From NCBI GenBank assembly GCA_035634255.1, contig DASQDI010000043.1:1-64000 (forward strand): a stretch of 64,000 nucleotides of DNA. The letters are read 5' to 3'. Position numbers and translations under genes: made by a program. How positions within the stretch are numbered: position 1 is the stretch's first letter; each line of letters opens with the position of its first letter. Positions 35,262 to 44,302 of the stretch are shown here, piece by piece. The notes under the pieces are model-generated. The model saw only the letters and a program-made list of their open reading frames with translations. It was not told the DNA's origin and did no database searches. The DNA comes from DATLMR01 sp035634255. GTDB lineage: Bacteria > Acidobacteriota > Blastocatellia > UBA7656.

Positions 35262-36821
35262 TCACTTTCGCGAGGGCTGCGCCCGGCCCTCTTTCGCCGC
35301 GCGTTCGGAGCGCGCCTTGGAGACTATCTGCTTGACTTCCGACATGAGGGTCGGGCCGTGGTACGGAATGCCGTCTTTGACGGTCCACTCGATCCCGCCC
35401 GTCCGCACGGTCTTCCCGTCCTTTATCTGGTCGACGCCCGTGGGGTAAAGCACCTTGAGGTTTTCGAGCGGGTTGCCGTTCACGACGATCAGGTCGGCCA
35501 GGAACCCCGCGCGCACGCGGCCGAGCTTGTCCTCCTGCCCGAGAATCTTCGCGTTGTTGCCCGTGGCATGCTGGATGACCTTGAGCGGGTGGAATCCCGC
35601 CTCCTGATGCAGCTCAAGCTCGCGCAGCAGGCCGAAGCCGTACATCTGGTAGATGAAGCCCGCGTCCTCGCCCGCGCCTATCAGCCCCCCCCGCCGCTCG
35701 AACTCGATCAGGGAGTCCATCCAGATCCGGTAATTCTCTTTCCAGAAAGTCTCGTCGGTCGAGGTCCAGCCGATGAAGTACGAGCCGTGGTTGGCGGGGT
35801 TCGGGCGGAAGTACTCTTCCAGAGTCGGGTGCCGGTAGTCGGCGAACCACGGCTGGCCCTGCGCGCGCTGAAGGTCGCGGCTCGCTTCGTAGATGACGAG
35901 CGTCGGCACCCACGCGACGCGCGCCTCGATCATCGAGTCGAGCACCTTCATCAAACGCTCGCGGCTCGCCTCGCGCCACAGCCTCCCCGCGTACCTGAAG
36001 CGGTCCACTTCGTCGTTGTAGTTGTAGCTGGCGGGGAAATTCTGCCTCCCGCTCTCGATGGCCGCGTCGGGGATTCCGTACCAGTGCTCTATGCTAGTCG
36101 TGCCGAGCCTGATGTCGTCCAGCACGTTCGTCTCTTCGACCCCGACATGGTGCGCGATCCTGAGCCCGGCTTTTTTTGCCTCGTCGGCCATCGCCTCGAA
36201 TATGTCCCGGTCGGTCCCGAGCAGCTTGATGCCGTCGGCGCCCGCCTGCTTCAGTTCGCGGACTCGGGCGCGGGCTTCTTCCGAATTGCGCGGCCTCGGG
36301 TTGTACCCGAACACCCCGTAGACGAAGAGGCGCGGCGCGGCGACCTGCCCCGCGTCGCTCATCCTGCGGAGCTCAATCGTGCGCTTGAGGTTGCTCCCGA
36401 CATCACGCACGGTGGTGATCCCGCACGCGAGCCACAGCTTCAATTCGTAATCGAGCGGCTGCGGGACGCCGCCCCGCTCCTCCTGCACGTGGCCGTGGGC
36501 GTTGATGAGGCCGGGCAGGACGTACTTGCCCGCCGCGTCGATCTCCACGTCGCCGGCCGGGCGTTTCGCGTACCCTCCTTTGAGCGCGACGGGGTCGAGG
36601 GGCGCGACCTCCACGATCTTATTGCCTTCGATCACGATGTCTTTAGGCCCGGACGCGGGCGTGCCGTTGCCGTCAATCACCATCGCGTTGCGGATCACGA
36701 GCCGGTTATAACGTGTGCCGCTCGTCACCCTCTGCGCCGGCGATTGCGCGGGCGTCGATTGCGCGAACAGAACCAGCGCGGTGACGAGCAGGGCGAAGCA
36801 ACTCCTGTGGATGTTAATCAT
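35262..36821 (-). CDS. Secreted amidohydrolase (imidazolonepropionase-like)
   Basis: 519 residues with a signal peptide (MINIHRSCFALLVTALVLFA, cut after AQS or near). VLPGLINAHGHVQEERG at about 97-113 holds the HxH metal ligands; later ligands lie in LRIAHHVGVEE (His), TSIEHWYGIP (His) and GAGEDAGF (Asp). These enzymes hydrolyse amides or related bonds with one or two metal ions. A C-terminal GFLADLIVVNGNPLENL is the family's closing strand. It lies between two permease genes of one transporter, seven bases before the next gene, so it is in that operon. It is odd here because no substrate link to sugars is known. Confidence 0.85.
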   Translation of the reverse strand: MINIHRSCFALLVTALVLFAQSTPAQSPAQRVTSGTRYNRLVIRNAMVIDGNGTPASGPKDIVIEGNKIVEVAPLDPVALKGGYAKRPAGDVEIDAAGKYVLPGLINAHGHVQEERGGVPQPLDYELKLWLACGITTVRDVGSNLKRTIELRRMSDAGQVAAPRLFVYGVFGYNPRPRNSEEARARVRELKQAGADGIKLLGTDRDIFEAMADEAKKAGLRIAHHVGVEETNVLDDIRLGTTSIEHWYGIPDAAIESGRQNFPASYNYNDEVDRFRYAGRLWREASRERLMKVLDSMIEARVAWVPTLVIYEASRDLQRAQGQPWFADYRHPTLEEYFRPNPANHGSYFIGWTSTDETFWKENYRIWMDSLIEFERRGGLIGAGEDAGFIYQMYGFGLLRELELHQEAGFHPLKVIQHATGNNAKILGQEDKLGRVRAGFLADLIVVNGNPLENLKVLYPTGVDQIKDGKTVRTGGIEWTVKDGIPYHGPTLMSEVKQIVSKARSERAAKEGRAQPSRK

Positions 36822-36913
36822 AGATTAATCAGAGTCCCGTCCTTTCAGTGGTCTGTGTCAGATCTATTTATCACACCGGCCGCCGGTATCAGAAATTATC
36901 TACGCACTTTTAC

Positions 36914-37888
36914 CTACGCCACTTTCGGCCTTTGAATATAGACCGCCACTAAAATGATGGCCGCCTTCAACACCAGAGACCAGGAGAAGGGTATGGCCCG
37001 CATGTTGAAGCTCGTGGTGATGACCTGCATGATCAGCGCCCCGATGAGCGTGCCCACGATAGTAGCGCGCCCTCCCGTGAGCGGGGTGCCGCCGACCACG
37101 ACCGCCGCTATCGCGTCGAGCTCGATGTTCAGCCCGACCTTCGCGGCATCGCTCGCCCCGAGCCTCGCCGTCTCGATCAGCCCCGCGAGCCCCGCGAGGA
37201 ACCCGCTGATGGCGTAGACCGTGATCTTCGTCCTGTTTATCCTGAGGCCCGCCAGCCTCGCCGCCGATTCGTTGCCGCCGACCGCCACGACGTACCGGCC
37301 GAAGACCGTCGAGCGCATCACGAAGATGGCCGCGGCCACGGCCGCCGACATCACGATCACCTGAAACGGCACCGGGCCGACGTAGCCTTTGCCCAGGTAT
37401 TCGAAAGTCGGGTTGCTGAACGGGATCAACTGCCCGCCCTGACTCATCACCTGCGCCACCCCGCGCCCGGTGATCAGTACGGCGAGCGTCACGATTATCG
37501 GCTGGATGCGAAAGTACGCGATCACGCCCCCGTTGAAAGCCCCGACCGCGAGCGACACCGCGAGCGCCGCGACAATCGCGGCCGCGACTCCGTAGTCGAG
37601 CAGGGTCGCGGCAAGCGCCGAAGCAATCGCCATGACCGATCCCACCGAAAGGTCGATGCCGCCGGTCGCGATCACCAGGGTCATCCCGACCGCCACCAGC
37701 ACCGTCGGCGACACCTGAAGCAGGACGTTCCACAGGTTGCTCGCGGTGGCGAAGTTCGGCGTGAAGATCGCGTTGCCGACCACGAGCAGGACGAGCGCGG
37801 CGAGAGCCCCGTAAGTGGGGCCGGCGGCCGCAAGTTTAGATGAAGCGATGCGGACGCTCCCTTCGTCGACCCGAGTCGCGTTTTGCAT
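36914..37888 (-). CDS. Sugar ABC transporter permease, YtfT-like
   Basis: 324 residues; AAGGAGAA lies nine bases before ATG 37888. Membrane segments run throughout. VAVGMTLVIATGGIDLSVGS near residue 55 and LDAIAAVVVGGTPLTGGRA near 260 mark the ribose-type permeases; GRGVAQVMSQGGQLIPFSNP recalls YtfT, the first permease of the E. coli galactofuranose importer. The gene starts three bases after the ATPase gene stops. A 92-base gap then separates it from the amidohydrolase. Confidence 0.85.
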   Translation of the reverse strand: MQNATRVDEGSVRIASSKLAAAGPTYGALAALVLLVVGNAIFTPNFATASNLWNVLLQVSPTVLVAVGMTLVIATGGIDLSVGSVMAIASALAATLLDYGVAAAIVAALAVSLAVGAFNGGVIAYFRIQPIIVTLAVLITGRGVAQVMSQGGQLIPFSNPTFEYLGKGYVGPVPFQVIVMSAAVAAAIFVMRSTVFGRYVVAVGGNESAARLAGLRINRTKITVYAISGFLAGLAGLIETARLGASDAAKVGLNIELDAIAAVVVGGTPLTGGRATIVGTLIGALIMQVITTSFNMRAIPFSWSLVLKAAIILVAVYIQRPKVA

Positions 37889-37891
37889 CGC

Positions 37892-39454
37892 CTATTCTCC
37901 TTTGCTCTCCGCAGCTATCACGTTATCTGATTCCTCGGCCATCGCGTGGATGATCGCCTCCTGAGAAATCTCCCCGCCCCGTAGTTCGGCCACGCGCTCG
38001 CCGTCGCGCATGACGACCACGCGGCGGCTGCCCTCGACCAACTCTTCAAGCTCGGACGAGATCATCAGCACGCTCAGGCCGGACTCCGACAGCTCGTTGA
38101 CGAGGGCCTGTATCTCCGCCTTAGCGCCGATGTCTATGCCGCGCGTCGGCTCGTCCAGTATCAGAAATTTCGGGTTCTTACAGAGCCAGCGGGCGAGCAG
38201 GACCTTCTGCTGATTTCCGCCCGACAGCTCGCGAATCTTCTGGTCGGCGCTCGCGGCCTTTATCCCGAGCCGCTTCATAAATCGCTCGACAATCTCCTGC
38301 TGGCGCGAGCGGGAGACGACGCCCATCCGGGTGAGCGAAGGGAGCGCGGCAAGCGTCAGGTTTTCTCTGACCGATAGCTCGGGGATTATACCTTCGGCCT
38401 TCCGGTCCTCCGAAAGGAAGGCGAGCCCCGCGTCGATAGCGTCCCCCGGCGAGCGCAGCCTCAGCTTTTTGCCTTCGAGGTAAATCTCGCCCTCGTCCGA
38501 GCGGTCCGCCCCGAAGATCACGCGCGCCGTCTCCGTTCGGCCGGAGCCGAGCAACCCTGCGAGTCCCACGATCTCCCCGCGCCCCACTTCCACGGTCATG
38601 TTCTTGAGCTTTCGGCCCCGCGTTATGTTTTCGGCGCGCAGGAACGGCTCGGCCTCCCCCGCCTCATGGCCCCTGTCCGCCCCCGCTTCTCCGAACGCGG
38701 TCGTCCCCCGCCGCAGTTCCTCGCGCTGCTTGCCGAGCATCAGGCAGACGAGATCGAGCCTCTCAAGGCCCGCGAGGTCGTACGTGCCGACGAGCTTCCC
38801 GTCTCTCAGCACGGTCACGCGGTCGCACACGGTGTACAGCTCGTCGAACCGGTGGCTGATGTAGACGACCGCCGTGCCTTCGCTCTTGAGCCTGCGAATC
38901 ACGTCGTAGAGGATCGCGACCTCGCGCTCCGTGAGCGAGCTGGTCGGCTCGTCGAGCACTAAAACTTTCGCCCCGAGCGACACCCCGCGCGCGATGGCCA
39001 CCATCTGCCTGAGCGCGATGTTCAGGCTGCCGAGCTGGGCGCGCGGGTCGATGTCGAGCCCGAGGCGTTGGAGCAGCGCGCGCGCGTCCGCGTTCATCCG
39101 CTTCCAGTCTATGAAACCGAAGCGGCGCGGCTCGCGCCCGAGGTAGATGTTTTCCGCGACCGTGCGGTACGAGAGCAGGTTGACTTCCTGATAGACCGCG
39201 ACGACGCCCGAGCCCTGCGCCGACTCCGGCGAGCGGAATTCCACCGGCTCGCCTTCCAGGTAAATGCTCCCGCCGTCGCGATGGTAAGCCCCGGTCATGA
39301 TCTTGATGAGCGTCGACTTGCCCGCCCCGTTCTCGCCGACGAGCGCGTGGACTTCGCCGCGTTCGAGGGTCAGGTCAACCCCCGCGAGCGCGGTCACGCC
39401 CGAGAATCTTTTTATGATGCCCTCCATGCGGAGGAGGGGGGTCTCTTTGCTCAT
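37892..39454 (-). CDS. Sugar ABC transporter ATPase, two domains (RbsA/YtfR-like)
   Basis: 520 residues from ATG 39454; the longer start at 39487 would overlap the binding-protein gene. First domain: GENGAGKSTLIKIM, and signature region LNIALRQMVAIARGVSLGAK with VLVLDEPTSSLTE. Second domain: GLLGSGRTETARVIFG (degenerate Walker A, as usual in this family), LSGGNQQKVLLARWL and FLILDEPTRGIDIGAKAEI. It powers both permeases for a hexose or furanose from the cytoplasmic side. LSED RKAEGII in the linker between blocks is a family hallmark. Confidence 0.92.
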   Translation of the reverse strand: MSKETPLLRMEGIIKRFSGVTALAGVDLTLERGEVHALVGENGAGKSTLIKIMTGAYHRDGGSIYLEGEPVEFRSPESAQGSGVVAVYQEVNLLSYRTVAENIYLGREPRRFGFIDWKRMNADARALLQRLGLDIDPRAQLGSLNIALRQMVAIARGVSLGAKVLVLDEPTSSLTEREVAILYDVIRRLKSEGTAVVYISHRFDELYTVCDRVTVLRDGKLVGTYDLAGLERLDLVCLMLGKQREELRRGTTAFGEAGADRGHEAGEAEPFLRAENITRGRKLKNMTVEVGRGEIVGLAGLLGSGRTETARVIFGADRSDEGEIYLEGKKLRLRSPGDAIDAGLAFLSEDRKAEGIIPELSVRENLTLAALPSLTRMGVVSRSRQQEIVERFMKRLGIKAASADQKIRELSGGNQQKVLLARWLCKNPKFLILDEPTRGIDIGAKAEIQALVNELSESGLSVLMISSELEELVEGSRRVVVMRDGERVAELRGGEISQEAIIHAMAEESDNVIAAESKGE

Positions 39455-39473
39455 CGTCGGTGCCCCGCCGGTT

Positions 39474-40448
39474 TCAAAAGGCTTCATTCACGAACTGCCG
39501 CGCGTTGCTCGGGTCGAAGAAGCGGTCTTCGAGGATTATCTTCGTCGGGAGCGGCTCCTTCCTCAGATACTTCTCAAGCGTGTCGAAGGCCAGAGGGCCG
39601 AAGCGCGGGTTCGATTCGACGGTCGCGCCGAGGTCTCCCGCGATGATCGCTTCGAGCGCGGCCTTCTCTCCGTCGACCGACACGATTATAACGTCCTGCC
39701 CCGGCTTCATCCCCGCCGCTTTCAACGCCTGTATCGCGCCCAGAGCCATTTCGTCGTTGTGCGCGTAGACGGCCGTGATCTCGCGGCCCTTCGACTGGAT
39801 GATGTTCTCCATCACCCTCTGCCCAGTCGCCCGGCTGAAGTCGCCCGTCTGCGAGACGATGACCCGCATGTCGGGGTGCTTCTTTATCTCGTCGTTGAAG
39901 CCCTGCGACCGGTCGCGCGCGACCGACGACCCGGCGGTCCCTGTCAGCTCGACTATGTTCGCCTTGCCGTTGGTCTGCCGGGCGAGCCACTCCGCCGCGC
40001 GCTTGCCCTGATCGACGAAGTTCGAGCCGAGGAAGGCCACGTAATCTTCGCCCGCCTTGCCGGCGGCCTCGCGGTCGATCAGGAAGACGGGAATGTTCGC
40101 TTCCTTCGCGGCCTGCAGCGCGGGCGCGAGGCCTTCGTATTCGCGAGGGGCGAGAAATATCGCGTCGACCCGTCGGGCGATCAGGTCCTCGACATCGGAC
40201 ACCTGCTTGGAAGTCTGCCCCTGCGCGTCGGTGACCACGAGGTCGAATTTGTCGGCGCGTTTGGCCCCTTCTTCCCTGATGCTGTTGGTCTCGGCGATCC
40301 GCCACGGGTTGTTGTTCTCCATCTGCGAGAACCCCACGACGATCTTGCCCTTCTTCCTCTCGCACCCCGCGAGCCCGAGCGGCGCGACCAGCAGGGCTAT
40401 GAGGCTCAACACCGTCAACATGTTTCTCATCCCGAGTAAAGATTTCAT
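39474..40448 (-). CDS. Sugar-binding lipoprotein, YtfQ-like (galactofuranose type)
   Basis: 324 residues from ATG 40448; GGAGA lies eight bases before. The signal peptide ends in a lipobox (LAGC, near residue 28), so the protein is a membrane-anchored lipoprotein. VGFSQMENNNPWRIAETNS at the mature start, VDAIFLAPREYEG, IPVFLIDREA, ELTGTAGSSVARDRSQGF, VSQTGDFSRATGQ and VYAHNDEMALGAIQALKAAG follow the same order as in E. coli YtfQ, which binds galactofuranose. The resemblance extends to the ligand-pocket segments, so a furanose ligand is likely, but arabinose or galactose in furanose form cannot be told apart by eye. Confidence 0.85.
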   Translation of the reverse strand: MKSLLGMRNMLTVLSLIALLVAPLGLAGCERKKGKIVVGFSQMENNNPWRIAETNSIREEGAKRADKFDLVVTDAQGQTSKQVSDVEDLIARRVDAIFLAPREYEGLAPALQAAKEANIPVFLIDREAAGKAGEDYVAFLGSNFVDQGKRAAEWLARQTNGKANIVELTGTAGSSVARDRSQGFNDEIKKHPDMRVIVSQTGDFSRATGQRVMENIIQSKGREITAVYAHNDEMALGAIQALKAAGMKPGQDVIIVSVDGEKAALEAIIAGDLGATVESNPRFGPLAFDTLEKYLRKEPLPTKIILEDRFFDPSNARQFVNEAF

Positions 40449-40482
40449 ATTTTTCTCCAAGCTTTTTCTACGTCCCCTCGAC

Positions 40483-42081
40483 TCACCGCGAAGGCGTGAT
40501 CCGCAGGAGGTCGAACTTCCCGGAAGCCTGCGCGGAGCCGCCCGCCGTGAGCGCCACGCGCACGCCCCGGTCCCACGGGGGCAGGAAGCTCCCGTCAAGC
40601 TCGTCGCCCACGTCCGTCCAGTTGCGCCCGTCGGGGCTCAGGGCGAACCGAAATTTATTGCCGCCCGCGGCGGTCATTCGCAGGTGGAAGACCGGGCCTC
40701 CCATCACATCGGTCATGGTCGAAATGTTTTTATGCTCGTTCTTCTCCCGCCTCCACAGGACCGCGCTGCCGACGCCGAGGCTCAGGCCCAGAGCGTTCTC
40801 CCCGTCGCCGTACGCGGCGATCCCCGCGACCCCCTGACCGGGCCTCAAGGCGCGCAGGTCGATCACGGCGGTTGCCGTGTAATCGCCCGTCGTCGTCGAG
40901 CGCGCGAGCACCGCGCCGATGGGGTCGTCCGCATGCCCGCTCGCGGGCCTGAGGAGGAGGTGGCCGCCGCCCCCGGCCGTGACTCTCACCACGGGCTTGT
41001 TCGCCTGAGGCCATTGCCACCCGGCCGCGAGCGCGGGCGACTTGAAGTCGTCGAAGAACTCATACTCCGTGTTGCGCTCGGGCGCGCCCAGAGGGGAAGC
41101 CGCGCTCGCGCTCGGCCCCCTGCCCCCGTTGATCGAGGGCCAGCCATTCGCGTCCCACTTCACCTCGTCGAGCAACGCCTGCCGGCCGACGTAAACGAAG
41201 TCCTTCGGGTGATAGGCGTGATACAGATAAAAGTCGCGCCCGCGCGGGTCCGTGACTATGCTGCCGTGTCCCGGACACTTCCACACCTCGTTCCCGCGCA
41301 GGATAGGATTCGCGGGGTTCTTCTCCCACGGGCCGAGAAGGCTGCGCGACCGCGCCACGCCCGACGCATAATTGCACTCGCGGCCGCAGCACGCATTGCC
41401 CGAATAGAACATGTAAAACCAGCCGTTGCGCCGCAGGACGAACGGGCCTTCCACAAGCTGCGCCTCCCACGGCGCGTCGTTGCGGATCAACTCTTTCTTC
41501 TCGCCCGTGAGCTTAGTCCCGTCCGTCGACAACGGCTGCGCCCAGATCGGCGTGGGCTCGTTGCGGCTGTTGCCGTCTTCCTTCCAGAGCATGTAGAGCC
41601 GGCCGCGCTCGTCCCTGACCGGGAATGCGTCTATAGACCCGGCGTCCTGGCAGATGAGCGGCCCGCGGTCCGTGTAAGGCCCCGCCGGGTTGGAGGCCGT
41701 CGCCACTGCCACGCACAGAGGCCCGTCTTTCCTGCGGGCCGTGTAGAAGACGAAATAGCGCCCGCGGTCCGCGTATATTTCCGGGGCCCAGAAATTGCCC
41801 ACGGCCCACGCGGGCCTGTCCTTGAAGACCGTCCCCGCCAACCTCCAGTTGACCAGATCGCGCGAATGCATTATCGGGAACTGCGGGGCCCACTCCGACG
41901 ACGTGGCCGTGGCCCAGTAATCCCTCCCCACGCGAATCACTGATGGGTCGGGGTAATCGCCCGCGAGCGCGGGGTTCGTATACTCCGCGCTCTGCGCCCT
42001 CGCTTCGGCCGCGCCGAACAGGCAGGCGGCGAGCATCAGCGCCACGAGCGCCGGCAAGATATTCAGACGAGTGTGTGGCAT
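40483..42081 (-). CDS. Glycoside hydrolase family 43 enzyme with C-terminal beta domain
   Basis: 532 residues from ATG 42081; GGGAGAGAAG is a strong ribosome site, and the longer frame upstream runs into the LacI gene. The signal sequence (MPHTRLNILPALVALMLAAC) may be cut at RAQ/S or used as a lipobox (LAAC). The five-bladed GH43 propeller has the three acidic residues: Asp45 (DYPDPS, base), Asp151 (GSIDAF, pKa helper) and Glu211 (VEGPFVLRR, acid). Residues about 340-532 are a second beta-sandwich (FFDDFKSPALAAGWQW). GH43 cuts arabinofuranosyl, xylosyl or galactofuranosyl bonds; with YtfQ-type transport next door, a furanose is likely. Outside the cytoplasm. Confidence 0.9.
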   Translation of the reverse strand: MPHTRLNILPALVALMLAACLFGAAEARAQSAEYTNPALAGDYPDPSVIRVGRDYWATATSSEWAPQFPIMHSRDLVNWRLAGTVFKDRPAWAVGNFWAPEIYADRGRYFVFYTARRKDGPLCVAVATASNPAGPYTDRGPLICQDAGSIDAFPVRDERGRLYMLWKEDGNSRNEPTPIWAQPLSTDGTKLTGEKKELIRNDAPWEAQLVEGPFVLRRNGWFYMFYSGNACCGRECNYASGVARSRSLLGPWEKNPANPILRGNEVWKCPGHGSIVTDPRGRDFYLYHAYHPKDFVYVGRQALLDEVKWDANGWPSINGGRGPSASAASPLGAPERNTEYEFFDDFKSPALAAGWQWPQANKPVVRVTAGGGGHLLLRPASGHADDPIGAVLARSTTTGDYTATAVIDLRALRPGQGVAGIAAYGDGENALGLSLGVGSAVLWRREKNEHKNISTMTDVMGGPVFHLRMTAAGGNKFRFALSPDGRNWTDVGDELDGSFLPPWDRGVRVALTAGGSAQASGKFDLLRITPSR

Positions 42082-42116
42082 CTTCTCTCCCGTGTTCGTT
42101 ACTTCCTTCATGTTCT

Positions 42117-43124
42117 TCAGCGGCCCCGCCGCGCCTCGGCGGTCGAGCCGCGCGTAATAAGATGAGTCGGGATATGAATCTCGATCCCCTGATGATTCGG
42201 GCGGTCGATGGTCATCATCAGAGCTTCCACGGCCTTGCGGCCCAGCTCGGTCCGCGGGAGCGAAATAGTCGTGAGCGGCGGGTCGGCGAGCGCCGCGAAA
42301 GCTATATCGTCGAACCCGATCAGAGACATCTCCTGCGGGATGCCGAACCCCGCCGCCTGACACTCGCGCATGATCCCGAGCGCCATCATGTCGTTCGCCG
42401 CCAGCACCGCCGTCGGCCGGGGCTTCGATCTCAAGATCTCCCGCGCGGCCTGCTGCCCGCCTTCCAGCTTGAAGTCGGCCTCGTAAATCGCGGGCGGCGC
42501 GGCCCCGGGCAGATGGCGCTCCACCGAATCGCGGAACGCTTCGAGCCGTTTCGCGGCCGAGCGGAGGCGGGCAGGCCCCCCGACGTACGCGATGCGCCTG
42601 TGCCCGAGCGCGACCAGATAGTCGATGGCCTCTTCGATCCCCATCTCGTAATCGACCACGAGGTTGCTCATCCGCTCCCCGGCCGAGCCCAGGTCGAGGA
42701 AGACCACCGACACCTGCTTCCTCGCCAGCTCGTCGATCAGAGACATGTCGAGCTCGGAAGTCATGAGCGCGACGCCCGCGATCTTCCTCTCGATGATGCG
42801 CCGGACGTAATGCGAGGTGCGGCGCGCGTCGTAGTTCGTGTTCGAGAGGATAACGTCATAGCCGCGCTCGAACGCGGCCATCTCGATGCTCTTCACAAGC
42901 TCAGGGAAGAACGGGTTCGATATGTCCGAGATGAGGAGGCCGAGTATGTTGCTGCGCCCCGAAGCGAGGCTGCGCGCGGCCGCGTTCGGGTAGTAATCGC
43001 AGCGCTCGATGGCGCGCAGAACCCTGGCGCGCGTCTCTTCCGAAACGTACCTCGTCTTGTTGATCACGTGAGAGACGGTGGCGGTCGATACTCCCGCCTC
43101 TCGCGCCACGTCTTTGATTCGCAT
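42117..43124 (-). CDS. LacI-family transcriptional regulator
   Basis: 335 residues. The DNA-binding helix-turn-helix (MRIKDVAREAGVSTATVSHV) and hinge helix (AARSLASGRS) are standard, followed by a periplasmic-binding-protein-like sensor with LLISDISNPFFPELV and SLIGFDDIAFAALADPPLTT. It sits between galactokinase and GH43 genes, four bases from galK. It should sense a galactose-type sugar and control this operon; an operator of the LacI type lies before the TonB receptor gene at 53562-53569. Confidence 0.92.
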   Translation of the reverse strand: MRIKDVAREAGVSTATVSHVINKTRYVSEETRARVLRAIERCDYYPNAAARSLASGRSNILGLLISDISNPFFPELVKSIEMAAFERGYDVILSNTNYDARRTSHYVRRIIERKIAGVALMTSELDMSLIDELARKQVSVVFLDLGSAGERMSNLVVDYEMGIEEAIDYLVALGHRRIAYVGGPARLRSAAKRLEAFRDSVERHLPGAAPPAIYEADFKLEGGQQAAREILRSKPRPTAVLAANDMMALGIMRECQAAGFGIPQEMSLIGFDDIAFAALADPPLTTISLPRTELGRKAVEALMMTIDRPNHQGIEIHIPTHLITRGSTAEARRGR

Positions 43125-43128
43125 ATCT

Positions 43129-44286
43129 TCAACCGGAGACCCGGTGAGCGCCGGCCGCGGCCTCGCACACGTAAATCTCAGGGGCGATCCCCGTGGCCGC
43201 TTCGTAGCCTTCGGCCACCTCGCGCTTGAAGTCGGAGACGCGCTCGGCCCGGACCAGGTTGATCGTGCAGCCGCCGAAGCCCCCCCCGGTCATCCGCGCC
43301 CCGTAGACCCCATCCCTCGCCGAGGCGAGGTCCACCATAATATCAAGCTCGGGGCTGCTCACCTCGTAATCGTCGCGCAGGCTGGCGTGCGACCCCGACA
43401 TCAGAGAGCCGAAGGTGCGAAGGTCGCCGAGCTCAAGCGCCTTCGCCGCGTCCACGACGCGCCTGTTTTCGGTGACGACGTGCCTGCACCGCCTGAAGAT
43501 CACGTCGGGGAGCTCTTTGCCGTGCAGCTTCAGGTCATCGGGCGTAACGTCGCGCAGGGAGCGCACGCCGGGGAGCCGTTGACTTAGAAGGCGCGCCCCC
43601 TCCTCGCACTCGGCCCGGCGCACGTTGTACTCCCCGCTCGCCAGGGCGTGCTTGACCATCGTGTTGCAGATCACGAGGCGGGCGCCGGGGTCGAGCGGCA
43701 GCGCGCGGTATTCGAGCGAGCGGCAGTCGAGCATCAGGGCCTTCCCCTCCTCCCCGAAGCAGGAGACGAACTGGTCCATTATGCCCACGCGGGCCCCGAC
43801 AAATTCGTTCTCGGCGCGCTGGCACAGCAGGGCCAGCTCTATCCTGTGAATCTCAAGGCCGCTCGCCGCCAGCATCGCGAAGCCCGACGCGACCTCGATT
43901 GCCGCCGAGGAGCTGAGCCCTGAGCCGATGGGCACCTCGCCCTCGATCACCATCGACGCGCCCGACAGGCGGCACCCCTCCCTTTCGAGCATCACGGCCA
44001 CCCCCCGGACGTAGTCGCTCCAGTGGCCGAGCCGGCGCGGGGCCGGGTCGTCGAGGTCGAACTCCATGCCCTCGGAAAAGTTCAGCGAGTATACCAGCAG
44101 CTTGCGATCTTCGCGCCGCGAGATGGCGACCGAGGTGTAAAAACCGATTGCCGCGGGCATCACGAACCCCTCGTTGTAGTCCGTGTGCTCGCCGATCAGA
44201 TTCACCCGCCCCGGCGCGCGGAAGACGCCGGGCCGCCCCCCATAGAGCTCGCCAAATTTCTGTTCCAGTCTGCTTGCTTGATCCAT
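43129..44286 (-). CDS. galK: Galactokinase
   Basis: 385 residues. The three GHMP motifs are clear: GRVNLIGEHTDYNEG (residues about 27-41, the galactokinase signature), EVPIGSGLSSSAAIEVASG (phosphate-binding loop) and ARMTGGGFGGCTINL near the end. Asp in RVGIMDQFVSCFG is the catalytic base. It phosphorylates alpha-D-galactose at C1 with ATP in the cytoplasm, the entry to the Leloir pathway. Neither galT nor galE is seen in the window. It lies in the middle of the operon, 16 bases after the GH2 gene and four before the LacI gene. Confidence 0.94.
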   Translation of the reverse strand: MDQASRLEQKFGELYGGRPGVFRAPGRVNLIGEHTDYNEGFVMPAAIGFYTSVAISRREDRKLLVYSLNFSEGMEFDLDDPAPRRLGHWSDYVRGVAVMLEREGCRLSGASMVIEGEVPIGSGLSSSAAIEVASGFAMLAASGLEIHRIELALLCQRAENEFVGARVGIMDQFVSCFGEEGKALMLDCRSLEYRALPLDPGARLVICNTMVKHALASGEYNVRRAECEEGARLLSQRLPGVRSLRDVTPDDLKLHGKELPDVIFRRCRHVVTENRRVVDAAKALELGDLRTFGSLMSGSHASLRDDYEVSSPELDIMVDLASARDGVYGARMTGGGFGGCTINLVRAERVSDFKREVAEGYEAATGIAPEIYVCEAAAGAHRVSG

Positions 44287-44302
44287 AACGCTTAAATCTC
44301 TC

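Noticed and set aside
35358..36935. Long plus-strand open frame (525 codons) opposite the amidohydrolase
   Set aside because: The minus strand has a complete amidohydrolase with signal peptide and metal motifs; the plus frame has none.
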